Assembly (NCBI GenBank): GCA_022774325.1
Contig: JALFNN010000082.1
Location: forward strand, 1 to 58,154
Length of the DNA stretch: 58,154 bases
Direction: 5' to 3'
From: a bacterium
GTDB taxonomy: Bacteria > Bacillota > Clostridia > Lachnospirales > Lachnospiraceae
A model generated the notes under the pieces. That model searched no databases. It worked only from the letters and a program-made list of their open reading frames with translations, and was not told the DNA's origin. How positions within the stretch are numbered: the stretch's first letter is position 1; each line of letters opens with the position of its first letter. A program made the translations under genes and the position numbers. Positions 24,538 through 33,028 of this stretch are shown piece after piece.

Positions 24538-26274
24538 ATGAAACAGTTGATGCTAGGTAATAAGGCATTTGCCAGAGGTTTATACGAGGCAGGATGCAGC
24601 GTGGTGTCCAGTTATCCGGGGACGCCAAGTACAGAAGTCACAGAAGAAATTGCAAAATATGATGAGGTCTATTGTGAATGGGCTCCGAATGAAAAGGTGG
24701 CCATGGAAGTTGCTTTTGGAGCCTGTCTTGCCGGAAAAAGAAGCTTTTGCGGCATGAAGCATGTCGGACTTAATGTAGCGGCCGATCCGCTCTATACTTG
24801 CTCCTATACAGGTGTAAATGCAGGGATGGTGATTTGCGTGGCGGATGATCCGGGCATGCATTCTTCCCAGAATGAGCAGGATTCCCGCCATCATGCAATC
24901 GCAGCGAAGGTACCTATGCTGGAGCCGTCTGACTCTGCAGAAGCACTGGAATTTGTAAAGACCGCATATGAGATTTCGGAGACATTTGATACTCCGGTCA
25001 TTATAAAAATGTGTACCAGAGTAGCACATTCCCAGAGCGTTGTCGTTCCGGGCGAGCGTGTGGTTCCTAAGCAGAAGCCATATGAAAAGAAGATTCAGAA
25101 ATATGTAATGATGCCGGGTAATGCGATCCGCCGTCATCCATTTGTAGAAGAACGGACCAGAAAACTGATCGAATACGCGGAGACCAGCCCGCTGAATCGT
25201 GTGGAGATGGGAGGAACCGCACTGGGTATCATCACTTCGTCCACCTGCTATCAGTATGCGAAGGAAGTTTACGGAGAAAATGCAAGTATCTTGAAGCTTG
25301 GTATGGTAAATCCGCTGCCGGTAAAACTGATTCGGGATTTTGCGGCAAAGGTTGAAAAGCTGATCGTGATCGAAGAGCTGGATCCGATCATTGAAAATCA
25401 TTGTAAGCAACTTGGCCTGACTTTATCAGGAAAAGATCTGCTTCCGATCTGCGGCGAGTTTTCTCAGAATCTCATTGCGGAAAAAATAGAAGGAAAATGT
25501 GCAGACTGTTATTCTCTTGGCGAACAGCTTCCGGGAAGACCGCCTGTTATGTGTGCAGGATGCCCGCACAGAGGACTGTTCTATACTCTTTCCAAGAATA
25601 AATGCACGGTTCTTGGAGACATCGGCTGCTATACCCTTGGCGCGGTAGCTCCCCTTGCCGCTATGGATATGACTCTTTGCATGGGTGCATCCATCAGTGC
25701 CGTTCACGGATTTAACAAAGCCAGCGGCGAAGAAAGTGAAGGAAAGACAGTAGCCGTAATCGGTGATTCCACCTTTATGCATTCCGGTATGACCGGTTTG
25801 GCAAATGTTGCCTATAACCAGAGTAATTCCACCATTATCATTCTGGATAATTCCATTACCGGTATGACCGGTCATCAGCAGAATCCGACGACCGGATACA
25901 ACATCAAAGGTGATCCGGCAGGAAAGATTGATCTGGAGGCATTGTGCAGAGCGATGGGCTTCAACCGCGTAGCTGTCGTGGATCCATACAATCTGGAAGA
26001 GTGCGATAAAGTATTGAAAGAAGAACTTGCAGCAGATGAGCCGTCTGTCATCATCAGCCGCCGCCCATGTGCACTTCTTAAATATGTAAAACATAAAGCT
26101 CCTTTGAAAGTTGCTGTGGATAACTGTGTAGGATGTAAATCCTGTATGCGTCTTGGATGTCCTGCAATCAGTGTAAAAGACAAAAAAGCTGTGATCGATA
26201 CAACATTGTGCGTTGGCTGCGGAGTTTGCCAGCAGATGTGTAAGTTTGATGCATTACAGAGCGGGGAGGAATAA
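24538..26274 (+). CDS. iorA: Indolepyruvate:ferredoxin oxidoreductase, alpha subunit
   Basis: 578-residue subunit. It carries the pyruvate-ferredoxin-like N-terminal domain (SSYPGTPSTEV), a thiamine-diphosphate domain (GDSTFMHSGMTGLANVAYN, DNSITGMTG) and two C-terminal 4Fe-4S sets (Cys530, 533, 536, 541 and Cys558, 561, 564, 568). With IorB it oxidatively decarboxylates arylpyruvates to aryl-acetyl-CoA, reducing ferredoxin; the reaction is reversible and some anaerobes use it to make arylpyruvates. ATG 24538 is used; the ribosome site GGAG is a rather long 13 bases upstream. Confidence 0.93.
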   Translation: MKQLMLGNKAFARGLYEAGCSVVSSYPGTPSTEVTEEIAKYDEVYCEWAPNEKVAMEVAFGACLAGKRSFCGMKHVGLNVAADPLYTCSYTGVNAGMVICVADDPGMHSSQNEQDSRHHAIAAKVPMLEPSDSAEALEFVKTAYEISETFDTPVIIKMCTRVAHSQSVVVPGERVVPKQKPYEKKIQKYVMMPGNAIRRHPFVEERTRKLIEYAETSPLNRVEMGGTALGIITSSTCYQYAKEVYGENASILKLGMVNPLPVKLIRDFAAKVEKLIVIEELDPIIENHCKQLGLTLSGKDLLPICGEFSQNLIAEKIEGKCADCYSLGEQLPGRPPVMCAGCPHRGLFYTLSKNKCTVLGDIGCYTLGAVAPLAAMDMTLCMGASISAVHGFNKASGEESEGKTVAVIGDSTFMHSGMTGLANVAYNQSNSTIIILDNSITGMTGHQQNPTTGYNIKGDPAGKIDLEALCRAMGFNRVAVVDPYNLEECDKVLKEELAADEPSVIISRRPCALLKYVKHKAPLKVAVDNCVGCKSCMRLGCPAISVKDKKAVIDTTLCVGCGVCQQMCKFDALQSGEE

Positions 26275-26278
26275 AGAA

Positions 26279-26845
26279 ATGACAAAGAATGTAATGATTG
26301 TCGGTGTAGGAGGACAGGGATCTCTCCTTGCCAGCAAACTTTTAGGATATCTCCTTCTGAATGAAGGATATGATGTAAAAGTATCTGAGGTACATGGTAT
26401 GAGTCAACGCGGTGGAAGCGTGGTTACATATGTAAGATTTGGAGAGAAGGTGTATTCACCGGTCATTGACAAGGGTGAGGCAGACTTTATCGTATCCTTT
26501 GAAAAGCTGGAAGCGGCACGTTATGTGGAATATTTGAAAAAAGGCGGACGCATCGTGGTCAATACCCAGGAGATCGATCCAATGCCGGTCATCACCGGTG
26601 CAGCTTCTTATCCGGAGAACCTGATCGATAAGATGGAAGCAGAAGGAATCGCAGTTGATGCAATGGACTGCCTTTCCCTTGCAGAGCAGGCTGGCTCTGC
26701 CAAAGCGGTAAATCTGGTCCTGATGGGAAGACTTTCCAGATATTTTGATATTCCGGAAGAAAAATGGATCAGTGCTATTGAGAAGTGTGTTCCGGAAAAA
26801 TTTGTCGAAATGAACAAAAGAGCGTTTGCCCTCGGGAGAGGTTAA
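26279..26845 (+). CDS. iorB: Indolepyruvate:ferredoxin oxidoreductase, beta subunit
   Basis: 188-residue beta subunit with the gamma-domain fold of 2-oxoacid:ferredoxin oxidoreductases: VGVGGQGSLLASKLLGYLLL (10-29), SEVHGMSQRGGSVVTYVRFG, and a C-terminal VPEKFVEMNKRAFALGRG. ATG 26279 follows GGGGAGGA, five bases after the iorA stop, so the two subunits are made together in the usual order. Confidence 0.93.
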   Translation: MTKNVMIVGVGGQGSLLASKLLGYLLLNEGYDVKVSEVHGMSQRGGSVVTYVRFGEKVYSPVIDKGEADFIVSFEKLEAARYVEYLKKGGRIVVNTQEIDPMPVITGAASYPENLIDKMEAEGIAVDAMDCLSLAEQAGSAKAVNLVLMGRLSRYFDIPEEKWISAIEKCVPEKFVEMNKRAFALGRG

Positions 26846-26872
26846 ACAATACAGTAAGAAGGAGAAAAAGAG

Positions 26873-28180
26873 ATGAAAAGATATTTTCAGCCAGAGATCG
26901 AATGCGCATCCAGGGATGAGATTCATAAGATCCAGAGTGAGAGACTTGTAAAACAGGTCCGGAATGTTTGGGACAATGTGCCAATGTACAGAAAGAAAAT
27001 GGAGAAAAAAGGACTGACTCCGGAAGATATCAAGTCTGTGGATGATCTGCCGAAATTGCCTTTCATTGAAAAAGATGATTTAAGAGACGAGTACCCATAT
27101 GGATTGCTTGCACGTCCGCTTTCAGAATGTGTTCGCATTCAGTCAACCAGTGGTACTACCGGAAGACGTGTGGTTGCCTTCTATACTCAGCATGACATTG
27201 ATCTCTGGGAGGATTGCTGTGCCAGAGCAATCGTAGCCGCAGGCGGAACCAAAGAAGATGTCTGCCATGTAAGTTATGGTTATGGTTTGTTTACCGGCGG
27301 CCCGGGATTAAATGGTGGTTCCCACAAAGTAGGATGTCTGACGCTCCCGATGTCTTCCGGAAATACGGAGAGACAGATTCAGTTTATGACAGACCTGGGA
27401 TCTACGATTCTTTGCTGTACTCCATCTTATGCTGCCTACCTAGCGGAGAGCATTCATGAAAAAGGGGTACGCGATCAGATCAAATTAAAAGCAGGTATTT
27501 TCGGAGCAGAAGCATGGACAGAAGAAATGCGCCATGATATCGAAGAACAGCTTGGCATTAAAGCGTATGATATTTATGGACTTACAGAAATTTCCGGTCC
27601 GGGTGTAGCCTTCGAATGCGAAGAGCAGACCGGTATGCATGTAAATGAAGACCATTTTATTCCGGAAATCATCAACCCGATCACGGGAGAGGTGCTTCCG
27701 GACGGCGAGAAGGGCGAGCTTGTATTTACCAGCATTTCGAAAGAAGCATTCCCGCTCATGAGATATCGTACCCGTGATATCTGTATCTTAAGCAGGAAAA
27801 AATGTTCTTGCGGAAGAACGCATGTGAAGATGAGCAAACCGCTTGGAAGAAGTGATGATATGCTGATCGTTAAGGGTGTAAATGTATTCCCGTCCCAGAT
27901 CGAGACCGTACTTATGAACCAGGGATATCCGGCGAACTATCAGATCATCGTTGATCGTGTAAACAACAGTGACACCATCGAAGTTCAGGTAGAAATGACA
28001 CCTGAGATGTTCTCCGACAACTTGAGTGTTGTATCCGAAAAAGAGAAAGAGCTTGTAAACGGACTGAAAGCGATGCTTGGAATTTACGCTAAGGTTAAGC
28101 TGGTTGCACCTAAGAGCATTGTAAGAAGTGAAGGCAAAGCAGTTCGAGTGATTGATAAACGAAACCTGTATCAGGGTTAA
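26873..28180 (+). CDS. paaK: Phenylacetate-CoA ligase family protein
   Basis: 435-residue adenylate-forming enzyme of the PaaK family. Motifs: STSGTTGRR (91-99), DIYGLTEISGPGVAFEC, then a cysteine-bearing RKKCSCGRTHVKM zinc-like loop and RSDDMLIVKGVNVFP, as in PaaK. The expected reaction is aryl-acetate + ATP + CoA to aryl-acetyl-CoA + AMP + PPi. It follows iorB by 27 bases. In an energy-yielding pathway it would have to run backwards; in an assimilatory route it would activate imported aryl-acetates for IorAB. AAGGAG precedes the ATG. Confidence 0.9.
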   Translation: MKRYFQPEIECASRDEIHKIQSERLVKQVRNVWDNVPMYRKKMEKKGLTPEDIKSVDDLPKLPFIEKDDLRDEYPYGLLARPLSECVRIQSTSGTTGRRVVAFYTQHDIDLWEDCCARAIVAAGGTKEDVCHVSYGYGLFTGGPGLNGGSHKVGCLTLPMSSGNTERQIQFMTDLGSTILCCTPSYAAYLAESIHEKGVRDQIKLKAGIFGAEAWTEEMRHDIEEQLGIKAYDIYGLTEISGPGVAFECEEQTGMHVNEDHFIPEIINPITGEVLPDGEKGELVFTSISKEAFPLMRYRTRDICILSRKKCSCGRTHVKMSKPLGRSDDMLIVKGVNVFPSQIETVLMNQGYPANYQIIVDRVNNSDTIEVQVEMTPEMFSDNLSVVSEKEKELVNGLKAMLGIYAKVKLVAPKSIVRSEGKAVRVIDKRNLYQG

Positions 28181-28199
28181 TGAATAGGAGGGAAAATTC

Positions 28200-28625
28200 A
28201 TGACAGTTAAACAGATTTCCGTATTTCTTGAAAACCAGCCGGGGAAACTTGCTGAGGTTGCAGCGGTTCTTTCCGCTCAGAAAATCAACCTTCGTGCAAT
28301 TTCAGTAGCAGAAGCTTCTGATTTCGGTATTGCCCGTATCATCGTGGATGATGTTTTCAACGCAGTTACCATTCTGAAAAATGAAAATTATATTTGCTCT
28401 ATTACCGATGTCATCGCTGTGGAAGTTCAGGATGAGCCCGGTATGCTTGCAAATATGATTGCTGTACTTGGGACAGAAGGAATCAATATTGAGTATATGT
28501 ACACGATTTTGGGAAAGAAGAACGATGTTGCATATATGATCATTCGTACGAATGATGATGCACAAGCTGCAAAGATTCTGGATGCGAAAGGATTCCGTAT
28601 TGTAGGTATGGACGCAATGAAGTAA
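28200..28625 (+). CDS. ACT-domain amino-acid-binding protein
   Basis: 141 residues made of two ACT domains (about 1-68 and 70-141): KQISVFLENQPGKLAEVAAVL and EVQDEPGMLANMIAVL are the repeated first strands and helices. Free-standing double-ACT proteins are often encoded beside paaK and ior genes and are thought to bind aromatic amino acids, but the effect on the enzymes is not known. GGAGGG lies before the ATG, 20 bases after paaK. It is the last gene of the operon. Confidence 0.88.
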   Translation: MTVKQISVFLENQPGKLAEVAAVLSAQKINLRAISVAEASDFGIARIIVDDVFNAVTILKNENYICSITDVIAVEVQDEPGMLANMIAVLGTEGINIEYMYTILGKKNDVAYMIIRTNDDAQAAKILDAKGFRIVGMDAMK

Positions 28626-28643
28626 TTGGATAGAGAGAAAAGC

Positions 28644-28686
28644 AAAACCCACCGGAGAATTCTTCAGTGGGTTTTACTTTTATTGA
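28644..28686. terminator. Bidirectional terminator
   Basis: 9-bp stem AAAACCCAC (28644-28652) / GTGGGTTTT (28667-28675), T-rich ACTTTTATT after it on the plus strand and TTTTGC on the minus strand, between convergent genes. Confidence 0.8.
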
Positions 28687-29492
28687 ATGCCTAATAATTT
28701 TATAGCATTTTCTGATAGAATCAATTCTTTTTCCCGATCAGTGAGTGCGCTTTCCTTCAGAATTTCAGCACAGGTTCTTTGGTCTGCCCATGGACAGTCG
28801 GTAGCAAAAAGAATCTTATCCGCGCCATGTTTGCGCACCATGCGGATAAACTGGGCTTCACTCACACGAGTGATAGAGTAAGCAGTGTCGAGAAAGATGT
28901 TCTGACCGCAGAGTTTTTCTTCGGCCTCATCGTAATTTTCGTTGCTTCCTAAATGTGCAAGAATCAGATTTTCCGGAGCAACATCTTTCAAAACGTCGAG
29001 AACCATATCGGGAGTGCAGAACTCATGATCCGGCGTATAGGGATCATATCCGGCATGAGTGATAGCCGGAAGACCGATCTCGGATGCGGCATAGATCAGA
29101 TTTTTCATGCGGATATCATTGAATTCTACATTCTGATAATGTGGGTGGACTTTGACTCCGGCGAATCCTTCTCGTTTAATCAGCGCCAGATGAGCTTTGC
29201 AGTCAGGATCGTCCGGATGGATACCCGCAAGGGAAATCAGCCGTTGCTCATGAACGGAAGCATACGTCTCGTTGATATAAACCGCAAAACGAAGGATGGA
29301 ATCAAATTGCTTCACATCGGTTACGACAGGAAGCACAACACTGATGTCGATACCGGCCTGTTTCATGGAAGAACGCAAGCCGTCTGCACAACCGTTGGTG
29401 GTGGGCTTTTGTCTTATGACTGCTGCCAGATTGGAAATCGCTCGTTCTGCGATTTTCTCTGGAAATATATGAGTATGAAAATCAATAATCAT
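28680..29492 (-). CDS. Amidohydrolase (metal-dependent, TIM-barrel)
   Basis: 270-residue amidohydrolase-2 family protein. Metal ligands are visible as DFHTHIFPE (His6, His8), KVHPHYQ, ITHAGYDP with a histidine, HLGSNENYDEA and FATDCPWADQ (Asp). Family members hydrolyse C-N bonds or decarboxylate aromatic acids; here an aryl substrate would fit the neighbours, but this is inference. It is convergent with the ior operon and shares direction with the aminotransferase gene 43 bases upstream. Confidence 0.85.
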   Translation of the reverse strand: MIIDFHTHIFPEKIAERAISNLAAVIRQKPTTNGCADGLRSSMKQAGIDISVVLPVVTDVKQFDSILRFAVYINETYASVHEQRLISLAGIHPDDPDCKAHLALIKREGFAGVKVHPHYQNVEFNDIRMKNLIYAASEIGLPAITHAGYDPYTPDHEFCTPDMVLDVLKDVAPENLILAHLGSNENYDEAEEKLCGQNIFLDTAYSITRVSEAQFIRMVRKHGADKILFATDCPWADQRTCAEILKESALTDREKELILSENAIKLLGIQ

Positions 29493-29535
29493 GGGTGTTT
29501 TCTCTTCTAGTATTTATTTGACAGATTTTTATGTG

Positions 29536-30726
29536 TTATTTATAAGAATCTGCCAGTTTTTTGAACGCATCAAGCGCGCGTTCGATTCTTTCTGTAGGTA
29601 CGCAGTAGGAAATACGTGCATGTCCCGGACAGCCGAAACCGGATCCCGGAACGATGAGGATATTAAACTGTTTTGCTCTTTCACAGAAAGCAACGTCATC
29701 TTCTTCCAGTGTCTTCGGGAAGATGTAGAAGGTTCCGTCCGGTTTTACTACATCAAAACCAATCTCGCGTAGCCCATTGTAAAGGAGATTGCGGTTGGTC
29801 TCATAGATGGTGATGTCGGCAGTCATATCTGCACACATGGCACATACGCGCTGGAAAAGTCCGGGTGCATTGACATATCCAAGGGAACGGCCTGCACCTG
29901 CAACAGCTGCGTACACCAGTCCGTGTTCCTCGACTTCATCCGGAACAAGAACGTATCCCAGACGTTCTCCCGGAAGGGAGAGGGACTTGGACCAGGAATA
30001 GCACACCAGAGTATTGTTGTAGTATTTAGGAAGGTACGGAACCTCAATACCATCGAACACGATCTCGCGATAAGGCTCATCCGCGATCAAGTAGATCGGA
30101 TGGCCCAATTCAGCAGATTTTGCGTTGAGGATCTCCGCAAGTTTTGTGCAGGTCTCATGTGAATATACAACACCGCAGGGGTTATTCGGAGAGTTTACAA
30201 TGACTGCTTTTGTGTTCTCGTTGATTGCTGCTTCAAACTTTTCAAAGTCGATCTGGAAAGCTTCGGTATCGGCAGGGATCAGATTCATTTTTGCGCCGGC
30301 ACCTTCGATAAATACTTTGTATTCCGGGAAGTATGGTGCAAATACAATGACCTCGTCATCCTTGTTGCAAAGACCATTCAGACAGCAGCAAAGTGCAGCG
30401 GCGGCACCGACGGATACATAAAAGTTATCCGGTCCGAAAGATGTATCGAACCGTCTGTTTACGGAATCGGCAAGGAGCTTTCTGACTTCGATGTCTCCCT
30501 GAGCGCTGGTATAACCATGAATAACTACAGGATCTGTATCCTGAAGCAGTTTGATTGCAGTTTCATTGACTGCATCCGGAGCCGGAACACTTGGATTTCC
30601 GATGGAGAAATCAAATACATTCTCAGCGCCGATTTCTGCAGCTCTTTGTTTACCAAATTCGAAAAGTTCACGGATCACGGAACGGGAAGTTCCCAATGCC
30701 ACCATTCTTTCATTTAAATTCGCCAT
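29536..30726 (-). CDS. PLP-dependent aminotransferase, class I
   Basis: 396-residue fold-type I aminotransferase. Lys247 (YSWSKSLSLPG) would bind PLP; NSPNNPCG (178-185), ADEPY (215-219) and the C-terminal RISYC are the expected cofactor and carboxylate contacts. Beside iorAB, the most likely job is interconversion of an aromatic amino acid and its 2-oxoacid; specificity cannot be proven from sequence. GAGGTAATC precedes ATG 30726. It shares the 298-base divergent region with the symporter gene. Confidence 0.88.
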   Translation of the reverse strand: MANLNERMVALGTSRSVIRELFEFGKQRAAEIGAENVFDFSIGNPSVPAPDAVNETAIKLLQDTDPVVIHGYTSAQGDIEVRKLLADSVNRRFDTSFGPDNFYVSVGAAAALCCCLNGLCNKDDEVIVFAPYFPEYKVFIEGAGAKMNLIPADTEAFQIDFEKFEAAINENTKAVIVNSPNNPCGVVYSHETCTKLAEILNAKSAELGHPIYLIADEPYREIVFDGIEVPYLPKYYNNTLVCYSWSKSLSLPGERLGYVLVPDEVEEHGLVYAAVAGAGRSLGYVNAPGLFQRVCAMCADMTADITIYETNRNLLYNGLREIGFDVVKPDGTFYIFPKTLEEDDVAFCERAKQFNILIVPGSGFGCPGHARISYCVPTERIERALDAFKKLADSYK

Positions 30727-30901
30727 GATGATTACCTCGTTGTTTTTGTTTATTTATGATTGAATTGTAGTTGTATATTAACGCGTTGCTGTAATAATGA
30801 TAGAGCATAATATTTTATTTGTCAATGAAAGAATCCCGATGAAAAAGCATCTTATTGTATGAAAAAAGGCAAAAAAACAAGCGGACGTATCCGTAATCTG
30901 A

Positions 30902-30966
30902 TTGACAGATCAAATGGCGTATGCTACAATTTTATTACTTTAACGATTTAAAGATTAAAACTTTAA
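30902..30966 (+). promoter_or_regulatory. Promoter of the symporter gene with ACTTTAA boxes
   Basis: Near-consensus promoter: -35 TTGACA (30902-30907), 17-base spacer, -10 TACAAT (30925-30930). ACTTTAA occurs at 30937-30943 and 30960-30966, with the inverted TTTAAAG at 30947-30953 between them. The first box covers the likely start point. The arrangement matches the acyl-CoA ligase promoter. Apart from this, the 30727-31024 stretch shows nothing else clear. Confidence 0.7.
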
Positions 30967-31024
30967 GGTACTAAAGAAAAAAGCACAAACTCAATGAGTT
31001 AGTTGAGAGGGAAGAGGAAAGAAA

Positions 31025-32560
31025 ATGTTAAAAGTAATTGTACTCCTGGCATACTTTGCACTGATGATCGCAATCGGTCTGTATTGCCGCAAAACAGCAA
31101 CAGATGTAAATGGTTTTGTATTGGGCGGCCGCTCGGTTGGACCGTGGCTTACCGCTTTCGCATACGGTACTTCTTATTTTTCCGCGGTCGTATTTGTAGG
31201 ATACGCGGGACAGTTTGGATGGAAATATGGTATCGCAGCGACCTGGGCCGGTATTGGAAATGCCATTATTGGCTCACTTCTTGCATGGGTAGTTCTGGGA
31301 AGAAGAACCAGAATCATGACACAGCATCTTGATTCAGCGACGATGCCGCAGTTTTTCGGACAGAGATACAACAGTAAAGCACTGAAATTGTGTGCTTCCC
31401 TGATTATCTTCGTGTTCCTGATCCCATATACAGCATCGCTTTATAATGGCCTTTCCAGATTATTCGGAATGGCATTTAACATTGATTATTCCGTATGTAT
31501 TGTATTGATGGCAGTTCTCACCGGTATCTATGTAATTGCCGGAGGGTATATGGCTACTGCGATCAATGATTTCATTCAGGGTATGGTTATGCTGGTAGGT
31601 ATTGTTGCAGTGATCGCGGCAGTCCTTGCAAGCAAAGGCGGATTTATGGAAGCATACCAGGGACTTGCACAGATTTCGGATGAAACGGTTTCTACCGCGC
31701 CCGGTGTATTCGCATCTTTCTTTGGACCTGATCCACTGAACCTGATGTTTGTGGTTATCCTTACTTCTCTTGGTACATGGGGACTTCCACAGATGGTTCA
31801 GAAATTTTATGCGATCAAAGATGAGAACGCGATTCAGAAAGGAACTATTATTTCCACGCTGTTTGCTCTGGTTGTAGCCGGCGGATGTTATTTCCTTGGC
31901 GGTTTCGGACGTCTGTTCTCCGATAAAATTGATATTGCCGCAAATGGATATGATTCTGTTATCCCGACCATGTTGGAGAGTTTAAGCCCGATGCTGATCG
32001 CACTGGTAGTAATCCTGGTACTTTCCGCATCTATGTCTACACTGTCCTCACTGGTAATCGCGTCCAGTTCCACACTGACGATCGATTTTATTAAAGATAA
32101 CGTGGTAAAAGATATGGATGACAAAAAGCAGGTAACTGTAATCCGTGGATTTATCGTCGTATTTATCGCGATTTCTGCAGTACTTGCACTGATTCAGTAT
32201 AAGAGCTCCGTAACCTTCATTGCACAGCTGATGGGTGTGTCATGGGGAGCACTTGCAGGTTCTTTCCTGGCTCCGTTCCTGTATTCGCTGTATTGGAAGA
32301 AGACAACGGTAGCATCCTGCTGGGTATCCTTCATCTGGGGCTGCGGTCTTACGTTTATCAATATGTTTGCAAGATCAAGCCTTCCGGTGATCATGCAGTC
32401 TCCGATCAATACGGGTGCAATCGCAATGCTCGGCGGTCTGATTATCGTTCCGCTTGTCAGCCTTGTTACACCGAAGCCGGATAAGAAACTGGTAGACGAG
32501 GCATTTGCCTGCTATGAAAAATCAACTGTAGTTTCACAGAAAACGGCACTTGGAAAATAA
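31025..32560 (+). CDS. Sodium:solute symporter, SSS family
   Basis: 511 residues, about 13 membrane helices, none of them a signal peptide. SSS motifs include FVLGGRSVGPWLTAFAYGTSY, GYAGQFGWKYG and the ATMPQFFGQRYNSKALK loop, and ASMSTLSSLVIASSSTLTIDF as the sodium-site helix. The family carries sugars, amino acids, acetate and, in PaaL, phenylacetate. Placed beside ior, paaK and an aminotransferase, uptake of an aryl acid or aromatic amino acid is likely. GAGAGGGAAGAGGAAAG lies before the ATG. Confidence 0.88.
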   Translation: MLKVIVLLAYFALMIAIGLYCRKTATDVNGFVLGGRSVGPWLTAFAYGTSYFSAVVFVGYAGQFGWKYGIAATWAGIGNAIIGSLLAWVVLGRRTRIMTQHLDSATMPQFFGQRYNSKALKLCASLIIFVFLIPYTASLYNGLSRLFGMAFNIDYSVCIVLMAVLTGIYVIAGGYMATAINDFIQGMVMLVGIVAVIAAVLASKGGFMEAYQGLAQISDETVSTAPGVFASFFGPDPLNLMFVVILTSLGTWGLPQMVQKFYAIKDENAIQKGTIISTLFALVVAGGCYFLGGFGRLFSDKIDIAANGYDSVIPTMLESLSPMLIALVVILVLSASMSTLSSLVIASSSTLTIDFIKDNVVKDMDDKKQVTVIRGFIVVFIAISAVLALIQYKSSVTFIAQLMGVSWGALAGSFLAPFLYSLYWKKTTVASCWVSFIWGCGLTFINMFARSSLPVIMQSPINTGAIAMLGGLIIVPLVSLVTPKPDKKLVDEAFACYEKSTVVSQKTALGK

Positions 32561-32685
32561 AGAATGTAGATGTTAAAAAATAGCTAAGATCGGGATGGAT
32601 CGGAGTGGGTGTGGATTAATTTATTTATGTACGTACGCACCGTAAAATGAAAAATGAGTGTAGATGTGGTCTGCTGACAAAAAAT

Positions 32686-33028
32686 ATGGAAAAGAAGTAT
32701 TACGAAATTCTTTTTATAACTACTTTCATTGTTGGAATCATTAGTTTGATAATGCCTTGGGGACAAAGAACTACAATACCTGTTATTAGCTTCATTCTGA
32801 TTATTATAGCACTGGGTGAAAAAGAACATAAAATAATAAATTTATGTTTTGCATGTCTTGGATATATGATAGATGTTATTTTTAATCAAATTGTATTATA
32901 TATTTTGAATAAATTTTTTGGAATAATAGTAGTTGGTAGTTCTTATGTAGTTATATTCGATATTATATATACTGGAATATTTGCTTTACTCATCATTTTG
33001 ATCAGAAAAATAATGTATAATAAGATAA
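32686..33028 (+). pseudogene. GHKL sensor kinase, N-terminal part cut by an IS
   Basis: Encodes 4-5 membrane helices (IVGIISLIMPW, VISFILIIIALG, YVVIFDIIYTGIFALLIILI) of an AgrC/LytS-like sensor. The frame runs up to the 8-bp target site TAAGATAA at 33021-33028. Removing the IS and one copy of the duplication joins it in frame to the segment after 34622 (MYNK then INILKYINSS), so this was one gene. No good ribosome site precedes ATG 32686, so the true start may also be lost. Unspliced, the frame would run into the IS and stop at 33087. Confidence 0.8.
33021..33028. repeat. Target-site duplication, left copy
   Basis: TAAGATAA, identical to 34615-34622; flanks the IS4-family element. Confidence 0.85.

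Noticed and set aside
24580-25410. 276-codon minus-strand frame
   Set aside because: Antisense to iorA; histidine- and arginine-rich composition typical of a shadow frame.
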